DNA from: Bacteroidaceae bacterium
Lineage (GTDB): Bacteria > Bacteroidota > Bacteroidia > Bacteroidales > Bacteroidaceae
Reading direction: 5' to 3'
NCBI GenBank assembly: GCA_017461345.1
Contig: JAFTYP010000023.1
Location: 1 to 64,000 of the forward strand
DNA: 64,000 nucleotides
Below the pieces are notes generated by a model. It did not search any database. It worked only from the letters and a program-made list of their open reading frames with translations, and was not told where the DNA came from. Below are positions 34,395 through 43,446 of the stretch, in pieces. Position 1 is the stretch's first letter. Each line of letters opens with the position of its first letter. Both the position numbers and the translations under genes were made by a program.

Positions 34395-37300
34395 TTATAG
34401 TTTTGTAACAGTGAGTTCTGTGCCTAAAGTGATGTTATTGCCAAGAACCTGCGATGCGATGTAGTCGCTGAACTTGTTGAGACATGTGCGGTTGTCGTCG
34501 CTCTCGGGAATTGTGACATTGATGCGGTCTGTGATGTCGAAGCCACTGTCCTTACGAAGGGTTTGGATGCTTCTGATGAGTTCGCGTGCAATGCCTTCCA
34601 GGCGGAGGTCTTCTGTGATGGTGAGGTCGAGTGCAACGGTCAGTGTGCCTTCGTTTGCAACACTCCATCCGGGAATGTCTTGACTGAAGATTTCAATGTC
34701 CTCGAGGTCGACGGTTACCTGCTCGCCAGTGTCGAGTGTGAGTGGCAGATGTTCCGTGGCTTCCAACTCGGCTATTTGCTCTTGGCTCATTGCCAATACA
34801 GCCGCATTGACGCTCTTCATAAGTTTGCCGAACTTCTTACCCATGGTGCGGAAGTTACATTTCACCTGCTTGACGAGCATGCCTTGTGCTTCTACGAATT
34901 CCAACTCCTTGACGTTCACTTCGTCCAGAATGAGTTGCTTCATGGCCATGATGCGTTGTTGCTGATTGGCATCGATGGCAGGAATGGCAATACGTTGCAA
35001 GGGTTGTTTAACAACGATCTGTTCTTTCTTTCTGAGAGAGAGAATCATGCTTGTCACCTGCTGCGCGAGTGCCATGCGTTGTTCTTGCTCAAGGTCGATT
35101 ACGGTTTCGTCGGCAACGGGGAACTGTGTCAGATGTATGCTCTTGGTATCTCCCTTGCCTGTTGTTTCGCAGAGGTCTCTCCATAGACGGTCTGCATAGT
35201 ATGGGGCGATAGGTGCCATCAGTTGTGCCACCTTTTCAAGGCAGGTGTAAAGTGTCTGATAAGCACTTAACTTGTCGATGCTCATGGCAGAACCCCAGAA
35301 ACGTTTCTTAGAAAGGCGCACGAACCAGTTGCTGATGTTGTCTACGACGAAGGTTTGAATGAGACGGCCTGCGCGGGTTGGCTCATAACTTTCGTAGCAC
35401 TGGTTGACTTCGCGTATGAGGCTGTTCAGGCAGGATAGAATCCAACGGTCCATCTCCGGGCGTTCGTTCATGGGTACGTCCGGCTCTTCGTAGCACCAAC
35501 CATCTACGTTGGCATACATTGTGAGGAAGGAGTATGTCTGGAAGAGTTTGCCAAAGAATGTTCGGCTTACTTCTTGTACGCCTTCTACATCAAACTTGAG
35601 GTTGTCCCATGGAGCGCTGTTTGTTATCATGTACCAGCGTACGGCGTCGCTGCCGTATTGCTCTATTGCACCAAATGGATCGATGGCATTGCCAAGGCGT
35701 TTGGACATCTTCATGCCGTTCTTGTCGAGTACAAGGCCATTACTGATGACGGCTTTGTAGGAGACGTTGTCGAATACCATTGTTGCAATGGCGTGGAGAG
35801 TGTAGAACCAGCCACGTGTCTGGTCGACGCCTTCTGCGATGAAGTCTGCAGGGAAGACGGTTCCGTTGTCGAGCAGTTCTTTGTTTTCGAACGGGTAGTG
35901 TATCTGTGCATAGGGCATAGCACCGGAGTCGAACCACACGTCGATGAGGTCGAGTTCACGCTTCAGTACTGCTCCGGTTTCGCTAACCAGCATGATGTGG
36001 TCGACGTATGGACGGTGCAGGTCGATGCGGTCGTAGTTCTCCTGACTCATATCGCCAAGGATGAATCCTTTGTCTTTGAGCGGGTTGCTTGTCATTACGC
36101 CTGCTTCGACGGCTTTTTCTATCTCGTTGTAGAGTTCTTCGACAGAGCCGATGCAAATTTCTTCTTTAGTGTCTCTGTTGCGCCAGATGGGGAGTGGTGT
36201 TCCCCAGTAGCGTGAGCGGCTGAGGTTCCAGTCGTTGAGGTTCTCAAGCCATTTGCCGAAACGTCCTGTGCCGGTGCTTTCTGGTTTCCAAAGAATTGTC
36301 TTGTTGAGTTCTATCATGCGTTCCTTGGCTGCCGATGAACGGATGAACCAAGAGTCGAGCGGATAGTAGAGGATGGGTTTGTCGGTACGCCAGCAATGTG
36401 GGTAGTTGTGGACGTGTTTTTCTATCTTGAAGGCTGTGCCGGCTTCTTTCATCTCGATGCACATCTTTACGTTGAGGTCCATCTCTTTGGATGCTGCTTT
36501 CTCATCGTATTTGCCGTCTTCGTTGAACTTGGGGTCGTATGCGTTCTTGACGTAGTCGCCTTCGTGGATGGAGTATGTTTCTTCGTTGACACAAATTTGG
36601 CGGAAGGTTTCGTCCATGTCTTCCTTGAGGAAGTACTTGCCGGTGAAGTCTACCATGGGGCGTGTGTCGCCTGCTTTGTCAATGATGAAGAGACTTGGGA
36701 TGCCTGCATCTTTTGCTACCTTGGCATCGTCTGCACCAAAGGTGGGTGCGATGTGTACAATGCCTGTACCGTCTTCTGTGGTGACATAGTCTCCGGGTAT
36801 TACTCGGAAGCCTTCCTGGCTCTTGTCGACAACTTTTCCGTTCTCTATTGCGCTGGGTTTTACCCATGGGAAGAGTTGCTCGTATTTTGTGCCGACAAGG
36901 TCTGTTCCTTTGCCTTGCCAGAGTATTTCGAGTTCTTTGCCTTCTTCGGCTTGGAAGTATGCCGAGAGTCGTGCTTGAGCGAGGATGTAGATGGCTTGTT
37001 CTTCGGTGTAGGGGTTGGTTCCCTTAACGGCAACATAGTCAATCTTTGGTCCTACACAGAGGGCGGTGTTGGAGGGTAATGTCCAGGGTGTGGTTGTCCA
37101 GGCAAGGATGTATGTGGGAGTATCCTGAGAGTTGGGTATATTCAGATTACTCTCCGTAACCTTGAACTGTGCTGTGACGGTAGTGTCCTTTACGTCTCTG
37201 TAGCAGCCGGGCTGGTTGAGTTCGTGACTTGAAAGTCCGGTGCCTGCTGCCGGAGAATAGGGCTGGATGGTGTAGCCTTTGTAGAGCAAGTCTTTCTGAT

Positions 37301-37805
37301 AGAGTTGCTTGAGAAGCCACCATAGAGATTCGATGTACTTGTTGTCGTAGGTGATGTATGGGTTTTCCATGTCAACCCAATAACCCATCTTGTGGCTGAG
37401 GTCGGCCCACTCGTTGGTGTACATCATGACATTTTCGCGGCATTTCTGATTGTAGTCCTCAATGCTGATGGTCTTGCCGATGTCTTCCTTTGTGATGCCG
37501 AGTTCTTTTTCCACGCTGAGTTCAACGGGAAGTCCGTGTGTGTCCCAGCCGGCTTTGCGCTTTACTTGGAAACCTTTCATCGTCTTGAAACGGCAGAAGG
37601 TGTCCTTGAGGCTTCGTGCCAGAACATGGTGGATGCCTGGATGTCCGTTGGCAGATGGAGGGCCTTCGAAGAAAATAAACGAAGGACATCCTTCTCGTTC
37701 GGTTATGCTCTTGTGAAACACGTCTTCTGCATCCCATTGCTGGAGCACTTCTTTGTTCACGTCGCTCAGGTTGAGCTTATTGCGCTCTGTGAATTTCTTG
37801 CTCAT
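34395..37805 (-). CDS. ileS: Isoleucine-tRNA ligase
   Basis: 1136 residues, class I synthetase. The HIGH-type motif is HPGIHH (in GPPSANGHPGIHHVL) near residue 55, and the KMSKS-type motif is KMSKR (in NGMKMSKRLGN). The editing domain lies between (WTTTPWTLPSNTALCVGP, GTGIVHIAPTFGADD). A C-terminal anticodon-binding region follows, without the zinc-binding Cys cluster of the E. coli form. First gene of the operon with dksA-like, lspA, DUF4296 and the 54-codon gene. Confidence 0.97.
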   Translation of the reverse strand: MSKKFTERNKLNLSDVNKEVLQQWDAEDVFHKSITEREGCPSFIFFEGPPSANGHPGIHHVLARSLKDTFCRFKTMKGFQVKRKAGWDTHGLPVELSVEKELGITKEDIGKTISIEDYNQKCRENVMMYTNEWADLSHKMGYWVDMENPYITYDNKYIESLWWLLKQLYQKDLLYKGYTIQPYSPAAGTGLSSHELNQPGCYRDVKDTTVTAQFKVTESNLNIPNSQDTPTYILAWTTTPWTLPSNTALCVGPKIDYVAVKGTNPYTEEQAIYILAQARLSAYFQAEEGKELEILWQGKGTDLVGTKYEQLFPWVKPSAIENGKVVDKSQEGFRVIPGDYVTTEDGTGIVHIAPTFGADDAKVAKDAGIPSLFIIDKAGDTRPMVDFTGKYFLKEDMDETFRQICVNEETYSIHEGDYVKNAYDPKFNEDGKYDEKAASKEMDLNVKMCIEMKEAGTAFKIEKHVHNYPHCWRTDKPILYYPLDSWFIRSSAAKERMIELNKTILWKPESTGTGRFGKWLENLNDWNLSRSRYWGTPLPIWRNRDTKEEICIGSVEELYNEIEKAVEAGVMTSNPLKDKGFILGDMSQENYDRIDLHRPYVDHIMLVSETGAVLKRELDLIDVWFDSGAMPYAQIHYPFENKELLDNGTVFPADFIAEGVDQTRGWFYTLHAIATMVFDNVSYKAVISNGLVLDKNGMKMSKRLGNAIDPFGAIEQYGSDAVRWYMITNSAPWDNLKFDVEGVQEVSRTFFGKLFQTYSFLTMYANVDGWCYEEPDVPMNERPEMDRWILSCLNSLIREVNQCYESYEPTRAGRLIQTFVVDNISNWFVRLSKKRFWGSAMSIDKLSAYQTLYTCLEKVAQLMAPIAPYYADRLWRDLCETTGKGDTKSIHLTQFPVADETVIDLEQEQRMALAQQVTSMILSLRKKEQIVVKQPLQRIAIPAIDANQQQRIMAMKQLILDEVNVKELEFVEAQGMLVKQVKCNFRTMGKKFGKLMKSVNAAVLAMSQEQIAELEATEHLPLTLDTGEQVTVDLEDIEIFSQDIPGWSVANEGTLTVALDLTITEDLRLEGIARELIRSIQTLRKDSGFDITDRINVTIPESDDNRTCLNKFSDYIASQVLGNNITLGTELTVTKL

Positions 37806-37840
37806 ATAGTGTGTGTTGTATATATACTTCGTTTGGGGTG

Positions 37841-37871
37841 CAAAGGTACAATAAATAATTAAATATTCAAA
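37841..37871 (-). promoter_or_regulatory. Promoter of the ileS operon
   Basis: Minus strand: TTTG (37868-37871), a 19-base spacer, TACCTTTG (37841-37848). The leader is about 30 bases. No T-box or other riboswitch is visible. Confidence 0.85.
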
Positions 37872-37880
37872 ATGTATAAA

Positions 37881-37915
37881 AGAAAAAGCCGTCCGAAGGG
37901 AAATTCGAACGGCTT
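37881..37915 (-). terminator. Terminator of the OmpP1/FadL gene
   Basis: AAGCCGT...TTCGAACGGCTT stem. On the minus strand it ends in TTTTTCTTTT. Confidence 0.8.
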
Positions 37916-37934
37916 GCGTTTGTGTGATAAAGTC

Positions 37935-38000
37935 TCAGACTTATCACGTTTAGTGGGTGAACTTCACGTGTATAATTGGCAAACTTCACGTGTTAAGTTT
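37935..38000. repeat. 22-bp tandem array, locus E
   Basis: Units at 37935-37956, 37957-37978 and 37979-38000, followed by a degenerate fourth copy. The cores here read CTTCACGTGT rather than CTTAACGTGT. It lies between the OmpP1/FadL stop and its terminator. Confidence 0.8.
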
Positions 38001-38023
38001 GCCAATTACTCACGTTGTGTTTT

Positions 38024-39463
38024 TTAGAACTTGAGGTCTACGCTGACACCAACTACATCGTTCTTGCGAGTGTATGTGTCTGTGATGTTAGCAGCGCGCT
38101 CGATGGTGTGATCGTTGTAGAAACTGTGCATGTAGCCAGCGTTGATGTTCACCATCTTGCTTACGTGGAATGTAGCGCCAAGGCAGAGGGCAGTTGAACT
38201 AACATTGAAATTTGTGTCCTGCATTTTCTGGCCGAAACCATACTTTGTGCGCTGTGTACCGGCACTGACTGTGAGCCAGTTGTTTACGTCCCATTCTGCG
38301 CCGAGTGTTACCTCCCATGTGTTCTTCTCTACATCTGTGGCAGAACCCTTGGCATCCTTGTCGAAGAAATAGTGGAAACCACCCATTACGCGGACGTTGT
38401 CGAGGATAGAATACTGTGCGCCCAAAGTCAGCAGAGCAGGAATGTCAGAGCGAACCTTCTTGCCGTCCTTATACGCGTCGAAGACATCATCAACGTTACT
38501 GCTGTTCTTGGAATCGTTCTTTAGATTAATCTTCGTGCGGAACTCATATTTGGCAGCCAAATTTAACTTGCCGAGGTTTACGTCAACACCCAAAATAGGA
38601 GTAATGCCGAAACCACTCTGCGAGCAGTCAAGAGTAAGGGGAGCATCAAAGAGATATGCACCCTGGGCAGCAGTAGTTGCTGCATCTTTATATGCAGCAG
38701 CCATAGCCTGATACTTGGCAGCCTCAGCAGCCAGGCCGGCAGCAGCAGCATGCTGGGCAGCAACAGTATATTGACCAGCAGCACCAGCGGCCTGCTGAGA
38801 AACTCCATTCAGATAAGTACTTGCAGCCATGTTGTTAGCAGTGACATTAGAAATGGCACCTACATATGAACTGTTTGCCAATACGCCACGCACACCGCCG
38901 AACACTGAAATCTTATCAGTAACTTTGTAGGTTGCACCCACCTGAAGACCATAGAAATACTGCTTCCCGGTTAAGTTCTGGCTCAAACCATAAGATGTAG
39001 CATTAGCACCAAGTAACTTGCTGCCTACTAATTGCTCGAACATGGGCAGACCGTTCTCGAACTCGCACTTGCCGCCGCCGCCGCCAACTGCAAACTGGGC
39101 AGAAACGCTCCACTTGTCGTTGAATACATAGGCTGCCTGGAAAGAAGGAATGACAGGGGCAGCAGCCTTTCCTTCGAAGAAGTGCTCTTGATTCTTGTTC
39201 TCAGTGTTGAGCGCATAGAAAGGAGCATTTGAAGTGATTTGACGCTTCTGGATGGCACTCTGCCAACTCAGAGAAAGATGGAATCCCTTGGGAAGGAATG
39301 CGATACCTGCAGGGTTGGAATAAACACCGTCGATGGCAATTACTGCATCACGGGCAGGGTTGCGCAAGAATACGGCGTTCTGGTTTGTGTTGGTTAAAAG
39401 ACCACCGGCAAATGCGCTGCTAACTGTGGCAAATGCCATCAAACTAAGGATTGTTTTTTTCAT
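38024..39463 (-). CDS. OmpP1/FadL-family outer membrane transporter
   Basis: 479 residues with a signal peptide (MKKTILSLMAFATVSSAFA). The N-terminus GGLLTNTNQNAVFLRNPARDA corresponds to the FadL hatch region, and the C-terminus VGVSVDLKF ends in Phe as in outer membrane barrels. Members carry hydrophobic compounds such as long-chain fatty acids. Residues about 225-265 hold an Ala/Tyr-rich insertion (AAAGLAAEAAKYQAMAAAY). The ATG at 39463 is chosen because the longer frame to 39505 would run into the promoter. Confidence 0.92.
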   Translation of the reverse strand: MKKTILSLMAFATVSSAFAGGLLTNTNQNAVFLRNPARDAVIAIDGVYSNPAGIAFLPKGFHLSLSWQSAIQKRQITSNAPFYALNTENKNQEHFFEGKAAAPVIPSFQAAYVFNDKWSVSAQFAVGGGGGKCEFENGLPMFEQLVGSKLLGANATSYGLSQNLTGKQYFYGLQVGATYKVTDKISVFGGVRGVLANSSYVGAISNVTANNMAASTYLNGVSQQAAGAAGQYTVAAQHAAAAGLAAEAAKYQAMAAAYKDAATTAAQGAYLFDAPLTLDCSQSGFGITPILGVDVNLGKLNLAAKYEFRTKINLKNDSKNSSNVDDVFDAYKDGKKVRSDIPALLTLGAQYSILDNVRVMGGFHYFFDKDAKGSATDVEKNTWEVTLGAEWDVNNWLTVSAGTQRTKYGFGQKMQDTNFNVSSTALCLGATFHVSKMVNINAGYMHSFYNDHTIERAANITDTYTRKNDVVGVSVDLKF

Positions 39464-39493
39464 TATTTTTACCTTTTTGGTTGAAATCGGCCG

Positions 39494-39524
39494 CAAAGGT
39501 AACACAATAATATCATCTGTGCAA
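39494..39524 (-). promoter_or_regulatory. Promoter of the OmpP1/FadL gene
   Basis: Minus strand: TTG (39522-39524), a 20-base spacer, TACCTTTG (39494-39501). The leader is about 25 bases. Confidence 0.75.
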
Positions 39525-39570
39525 GTTTTTCTTCAAAAAATGCACATTAAGTAGGTATTTTGTGCAATTT

Positions 39571-39792
39571 CTATTGACCTGCGAGGGCGTAGATGGTCTT
39601 TAGTCCTTTTATCTTTAGTCCTTTTATGCGATTGAGCAATTCGCGTGAGACGGCACGTTTGACGGCGACATAAGACCAGTGTGGCAGGACGTCTATTCTG
39701 CCTATTTGGTTGCTTTCGATGTTTCCTTGTTTTGTGAGGAAGCCTACGATGTCTCCACGACTTATTTTGTCTTTCTTTCCTTTACCTATATC
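39571..39792 (-). pseudogene. Detached C-terminal RNA-binding part of the DEAD-box helicase
   Basis: Seventy-three codons in the same frame directly after the helicase TGA (39793-39795). They encode a DIGKGKKDKISRGDIVGFLT start and end at TAG. The sequence matches the DbpA-type C-terminal RNA-binding domain normally continuous with the helicase core. There is no start codon of its own. The reading frame downstream is intact, so the break is recent or an artefact. Confidence 0.75.
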
Positions 39793-40878
39793 TCATGTAA
39801 CCCAAAGTGGCTTTTCTGGTGCGGGAACTTTGGCGGGCAAGGTGAGTGTTTCGACGTCGTCGGTAATGAATTGTGGCAGATGCTCTTCGGGACCGAGGAT
39901 GAAGTAGGCAGAGCCTTTCATGTCCCACCTTGCTGTTCTGCCGTTGCGATGCGTGGATGTTTCTTCGTTAGGCGGGAGGTGGTAGTGTATGGCGTTATCG
40001 ATGTCTGTGATGTCGAGTCCTCGTGATGCGAGGTCTGTGCTGACGAGGATGTTTGCGGAGCCGTTGGTGAAACGGTAGAGTGCTCTTTCTCGGTCGCGTT
40101 GTTCCATGCCTCCGTGGAAGATGTCGGCTGTGAATCCTTTTTCTTTGAGGAAGTTGCCCACGCGTTCTACGCTTTCTCTGTAGCCTACGAAGACAAGGCT
40201 TTTCTGTGTGCCAAGTGTGCCGAGCAGTCGATAGAGAGTTTGCAGTTTGTCTTTTTCGGGTGATTGGACTATGTGTAGACCGATACGTTCGTCGCTTTCG
40301 TCGTCGAGGAAGTTGAGTCGGGCATAGTTGTGACTGCCTACGAAGGCAGGTATGTCGTCGGTGTCTGTGGCAGAGAGGAGGATGCGTTGCTGCAGGTGGG
40401 GTAGTAGTTCAATGATGCTTTGCATCTGCTGACGAAAGCCGAGTTCGAGCGATTTGTCGAATTCGTCGATGACGAGTGTCTGTATGTTGTCGGCGAGCAG
40501 ATTGCCTTTCTGCAGATGGTCGAGCAGCCTGCCAGGTGTTGCTGCCACGAGTTGTGGTTGCTGTCCTCGTATTTGTTGATGTTCCTCCATGGTTGGCCGT
40601 CCTCCGTAGCAAGCAGCGATGCGCAGTTCGGAGCAGAGTCTTCGTGCTACGTCGGCTGTTTGTGTGGCGAGTTCTCGCGATGGAACGATGACGAGTGCTT
40701 GCAGGTTGTTGCTGTTTGCGTCGAGTTTTTGGAGCAAGGGCAACAGGTAGGCAAGTGTTTTGCCCGTGCCTGTGGGGCTGAGCAGTACTGTTGATGTTCC
40801 TTTGCGTGCCGTTTGCAACATTTCTTGTTGCATGGCATTGAGGTCGGTTATGCCGAGTGAGGAGAGGTTGTAGGTCAT
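39793..40878 (-). CDS. DEAD-box RNA helicase, DbpA-like, truncated by an in-frame TGA
   Basis: 361 residues. All helicase motifs are intact: SPTGTGKT (I), PSRELATQ (Ia), TPGRLLDH (Ib), DEFD in place of DEAD (II), SAT (III), the FHGGMEQ region, STDLASRGLDITD (V) and HRNGRTAR (VI). The protein stops at WVT, where family members continue with an IGxGKKDKI segment into an RNA-binding domain. That domain is encoded in frame downstream (39571-39792). The helicase core should fold, but rRNA targeting would be lost. It starts one base after the nhaD-type gene stop, in the same operon. Confidence 0.85.
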   Translation of the reverse strand: MTYNLSSLGITDLNAMQQEMLQTARKGTSTVLLSPTGTGKTLAYLLPLLQKLDANSNNLQALVIVPSRELATQTADVARRLCSELRIAACYGGRPTMEEHQQIRGQQPQLVAATPGRLLDHLQKGNLLADNIQTLVIDEFDKSLELGFRQQMQSIIELLPHLQQRILLSATDTDDIPAFVGSHNYARLNFLDDESDERIGLHIVQSPEKDKLQTLYRLLGTLGTQKSLVFVGYRESVERVGNFLKEKGFTADIFHGGMEQRDRERALYRFTNGSANILVSTDLASRGLDITDIDNAIHYHLPPNEETSTHRNGRTARWDMKGSAYFILGPEEHLPQFITDDVETLTLPAKVPAPEKPLWVT

Positions 40879-40879
40879 G

Positions 40880-42283
40880 TTATCTGAGGAAGTAGTCGAC
40901 GAGGAAGTATATGCCCAGTGCGACGAACCAGCCGAGGAGTACTTTGAGTGTGATGTGCTTGATGTACCACCATATGCTTACGTCTTCGGTTTTCATGAGT
41001 GCATAGCCTGCCGTGTTGCCTATGGGGAGCAGACATCCGCCTATGCTGCCACTCAGGGTGATGAGGTGCCAGTACTGTCCGTTTTCGACGAAACTTTGCA
41101 GGTAGGTGGTCATGCCTGGTGTGTTGTCTGGGAGGACGGGGTAGATGGAGATGCTGCTGATGACAAGGGCGAGGTTGTCCATGACGGAACTGACGAGTCC
41201 GAGTACGAGCGACATGATGTAGATGTTGTGGATGTATTGGTCGCACCAGTTGCGTACGCTGTTCATGGCACCTACTTCGATGAGGATGTCCACGCAGAGT
41301 CCTACGCCGAGGAAGAACATTATCATTTGCATGCTTTCGTACTGCAGGCTGCGGTTTGTCTCTCTGCTGAGCGGTTGGTCGGAAAGGATGCGTTTGCGGT
41401 TGATGATTTCGTTTGCCACCCAAAGAACGCCGAGCACGCAGAGTGCACCGAGGAATGGTGGCAGGCTTGTGAGTCGGTAGAATGTGGGTACGAACCATAG
41501 TCCGCCCATGCCCAAGAAGAACATGAGTATCTGTTGCCAGAGTTTTACGTCGGTGTCATTGCCTCTGTACATCATGACGTTGGCTCGTTTCAGGTCAAGA
41601 TGTGGGGGAAGTTTCCTGCCGATGAGGTATGTGGGTATGATTGTGGCAAAGAGTGCCGGCAGTACAAGTGCTGCGGTATAGTTTGTGGGCGTCACTGCTC
41701 TGCGTGTCCAGACGAGCAGTGACGTGACGTCTCCTATGACGGTGAAGCAGCCTCCACAGTTGGTGGCGATGACGATGATGGCTCCCAGCAGCATACGTTG
41801 CCTGTGGTTTACCACCAGACGGTTCATTACCGTGAACATTACGACGGCAGCGGTTAGGTTGTCGAGGTTGGCACTGAGCAGGAAACTGCACAGGGCGAGC
41901 ATCCAGACGGCGCGCCATGTCCCTTTCGAGCGGCAGAGTTTTGCCACGAGGTCGAAGCATCCGTTGTTTGTCAGCACGTCTGTGATGGCCATTGTTGTGA
42001 GCAGATACATGGCGATGCTCGTGAGTTGTGCCACGTGGCGTGCGAAGACGTTTTGGCGTATGAACTCGTTGACGGCTTTGATGCTGTAGTCTTCGCCGGC
42101 AAGGAATTCCTGGAATCCGGCATTGTGGAGTGTCTCAATGTAGTAAGGTCCTACGCAGACGTACAGCACCCATCCCCACACGCCGCAGAAGACGGCTACG
42201 GTGGCTTTGTTGATGCGGGTGATGTGTTCGGTGCAGATGAGCAGGTAGCCGAGCAGCATCAGGCAGACAATGGCTATGGTCAT
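40880..42283 (-). CDS. NhaD-type sodium/proton antiporter
   Basis: 467 residues, about twelve membrane segments, ion transporter superfamily. Signatures are the LSANLDNLTAAVVMFTVMNR segment and a second half with SSVMDNLALVISSISIYPV and SGSIGGCLLPIGNTAGYALM. In this family paired Asp/Asn-rich helix breaks line the ion path. It probably extrudes Na+ in exchange for protons at the inner membrane. First gene of a two-gene operon with the helicase. Confidence 0.9.
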   Translation of the reverse strand: MTIAIVCLMLLGYLLICTEHITRINKATVAVFCGVWGWVLYVCVGPYYIETLHNAGFQEFLAGEDYSIKAVNEFIRQNVFARHVAQLTSIAMYLLTTMAITDVLTNNGCFDLVAKLCRSKGTWRAVWMLALCSFLLSANLDNLTAAVVMFTVMNRLVVNHRQRMLLGAIIVIATNCGGCFTVIGDVTSLLVWTRRAVTPTNYTAALVLPALFATIIPTYLIGRKLPPHLDLKRANVMMYRGNDTDVKLWQQILMFFLGMGGLWFVPTFYRLTSLPPFLGALCVLGVLWVANEIINRKRILSDQPLSRETNRSLQYESMQMIMFFLGVGLCVDILIEVGAMNSVRNWCDQYIHNIYIMSLVLGLVSSVMDNLALVISSISIYPVLPDNTPGMTTYLQSFVENGQYWHLITLSGSIGGCLLPIGNTAGYALMKTEDVSIWWYIKHITLKVLLGWFVALGIYFLVDYFLR

Positions 42284-42354
42284 GTTCTTTCAGTTAAGAG
42301 TTCTCGTTAGGGTTAAGGTCAGGGTTAACGTTGAAGTACCCTTTCTTTGCAGCG

Positions 42355-42385
42355 CAAAGGTAGTTAAAAATACTCAAAACGACAA
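42355..42385 (-). promoter_or_regulatory. Promoter of the nhaD-helicase operon
   Basis: Minus strand: TTG (42383-42385), a 20-base spacer, TACCTTTG (42355-42362). The upstream box lies 7 bases from the upstream box of the divergent plus-strand promoter, so the two may compete. Confidence 0.7.
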
Positions 42386-42392
42386 GCAACGC

Positions 42393-42423
42393 TTTGCTAT
42401 TTATGGCAAAAGATGTAATTTTG
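42393..42423 (+). promoter_or_regulatory. Promoter of the 169-residue exported protein, near-leaderless
   Basis: TTTG (42393-42396), a 19-base spacer, TAATTTTG (42416-42423). Only 7 bases separate the box from the ATG at 42431, so the message should begin at or just before the start codon. Confidence 0.8.
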
Positions 42424-42430
42424 CGTTGTT

Positions 42431-42940
42431 ATGAAGAAAATGATATGTTTTGTGCTGCTGCTTTTTGCCCTTATGACAAAGGCACAGAAGGTGGAGATTT
42501 TGGTTGGTGGGAATTGGGCTGAGATTCCTGCTCAGCAGACTCAGAGTGAACTGAAGCCCGGCTGGAAGATTGTGGACTACCAGATGAAGAGCAAGTTGAC
42601 GCACTATCTCTCGGGCGCTCATGCAGCGCAGTTGGCGGAAGGGAACCGTCCTGTTTTTCGTGTCACACCGGGCGAGAAAGAGGTGCTTGTTGACTATGTG
42701 CTTGTGCGGCTGAAGGCGTCGAAGTATTACCGGAAGATGTTCAAACCGTTGTTGATTGAGTGCAACTATACTCGTTTGGAACCCAGTGCGTTCGATGTTA
42801 AAGCCGAAAGTGATAGTTTTATTTGCCAACCTCGTCAGGCGTTGCAGCCGGGAGAGTACATTCTGGCTTGTCTCACGCAACGTCCCATCGGCGAGTTGCA
42901 AGACATACTCGTCTTTCCTTTCAGCGTGGCAAAAGAGTAG
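42431..42940 (+). CDS. Exported protein of unknown function
   Basis: 169 residues. A signal peptide (MKKMICFVLLLFALMTKA, then QKVEIL) is clear. The mature part is mixed alpha/beta (GGNWAEIPAQ, VLVDYVLVRLKASKYYRKM, ending LQDILVFPFSV) with two Cys. I do not recognise a family. It has its own consensus promoter and a near-leaderless start. A 17-bp terminal inverted repeat begins exactly at the base after its stop codon. Confidence 0.75.
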   Translation: MKKMICFVLLLFALMTKAQKVEILVGGNWAEIPAQQTQSELKPGWKIVDYQMKSKLTHYLSGAHAAQLAEGNRPVFRVTPGEKEVLVDYVLVRLKASKYYRKMFKPLLIECNYTRLEPSAFDVKAESDSFICQPRQALQPGEYILACLTQRPIGELQDILVFPFSVAKE

Positions 42941-43336
42941 ATTTGCTTACATTTTGTCACTTTCAAAACGGAGCGATTTCTGACGCAAATAGATAAAACA
43001 AGTGCCGAAACAGGTCGGCTTACGGACTTAAACAGGTATACTTGCCCGACTATACACGTTAAGTTGCCCGACCATACACGTTAACTTTGCCGACCATACA
43101 CGTTAAGTTTGGTGTTTTCTTGTGTTAGAAATGGGCGAAAAACACGTAAAATTTGCTTGTTTTGCATAGATTTTGCCCTGCCGGAGCGAGTTTTTGTGGT
43201 TGTTGGAAAATGTAATGCGCTTATCTGTAGTGTGTTATGACAGTGCTTCCAAAATGCGATAAAAACAGTCCTCCGTTGCGTCGCTTCGTTTTGTTCAATT
43301 CTCAGCGCTTTGGAAAAATACAAAATGTAAGCAAAT
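42941..43336. mobile_element. MITE-like element with 17-bp terminal inverted repeats, containing array F
   Basis: ATTTGCTTACATTTTGT at 42941-42957 is repeated exactly in reverse complement at 43320-43336. The match weakens inward but continues (TTTC, AAA, GCG). It is 396 bases long and has no convincing gene. No clear target duplication is visible. It fills most of the 603-base gap between the exported protein and DMP19 genes. Confidence 0.5.
43048..43113. repeat. 22-bp tandem array, locus F (reverse orientation)
   Basis: Units at 43048-43069, 43070-43091 and 43092-43113 with cores TATACACGTTAAGTT and CATACACGTTAA. A degenerate copy precedes at 43025-43047. Confidence 0.88.
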
Positions 43337-43446
43337 AAGGCATTATGCTGACAATGTGTCAAAACATGAAAGAACAAGTCAATTAAAGAGAAGAGGTTTT
43401 CTCATGCTTTCTGTTTTAAGTCATAATTTGTAGGCTTCTTGCTTTG

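Noticed and set aside
37806..37840. T-box or riboswitch ahead of ileS
   Set aside because: The predicted leader is only about 30 bases, too short for one.
42284..42354. GGTTAAGG/GGGTTAAC repeats as an operator
   Set aside because: Degenerate and unpaired; more likely remnants of the 7-bp repeat type than a binding site.
43081..43377. 98-codon minus-strand frame in the 603-base gap
   Set aside because: It runs through array F and a terminal inverted repeat; its composition is that of non-coding DNA.
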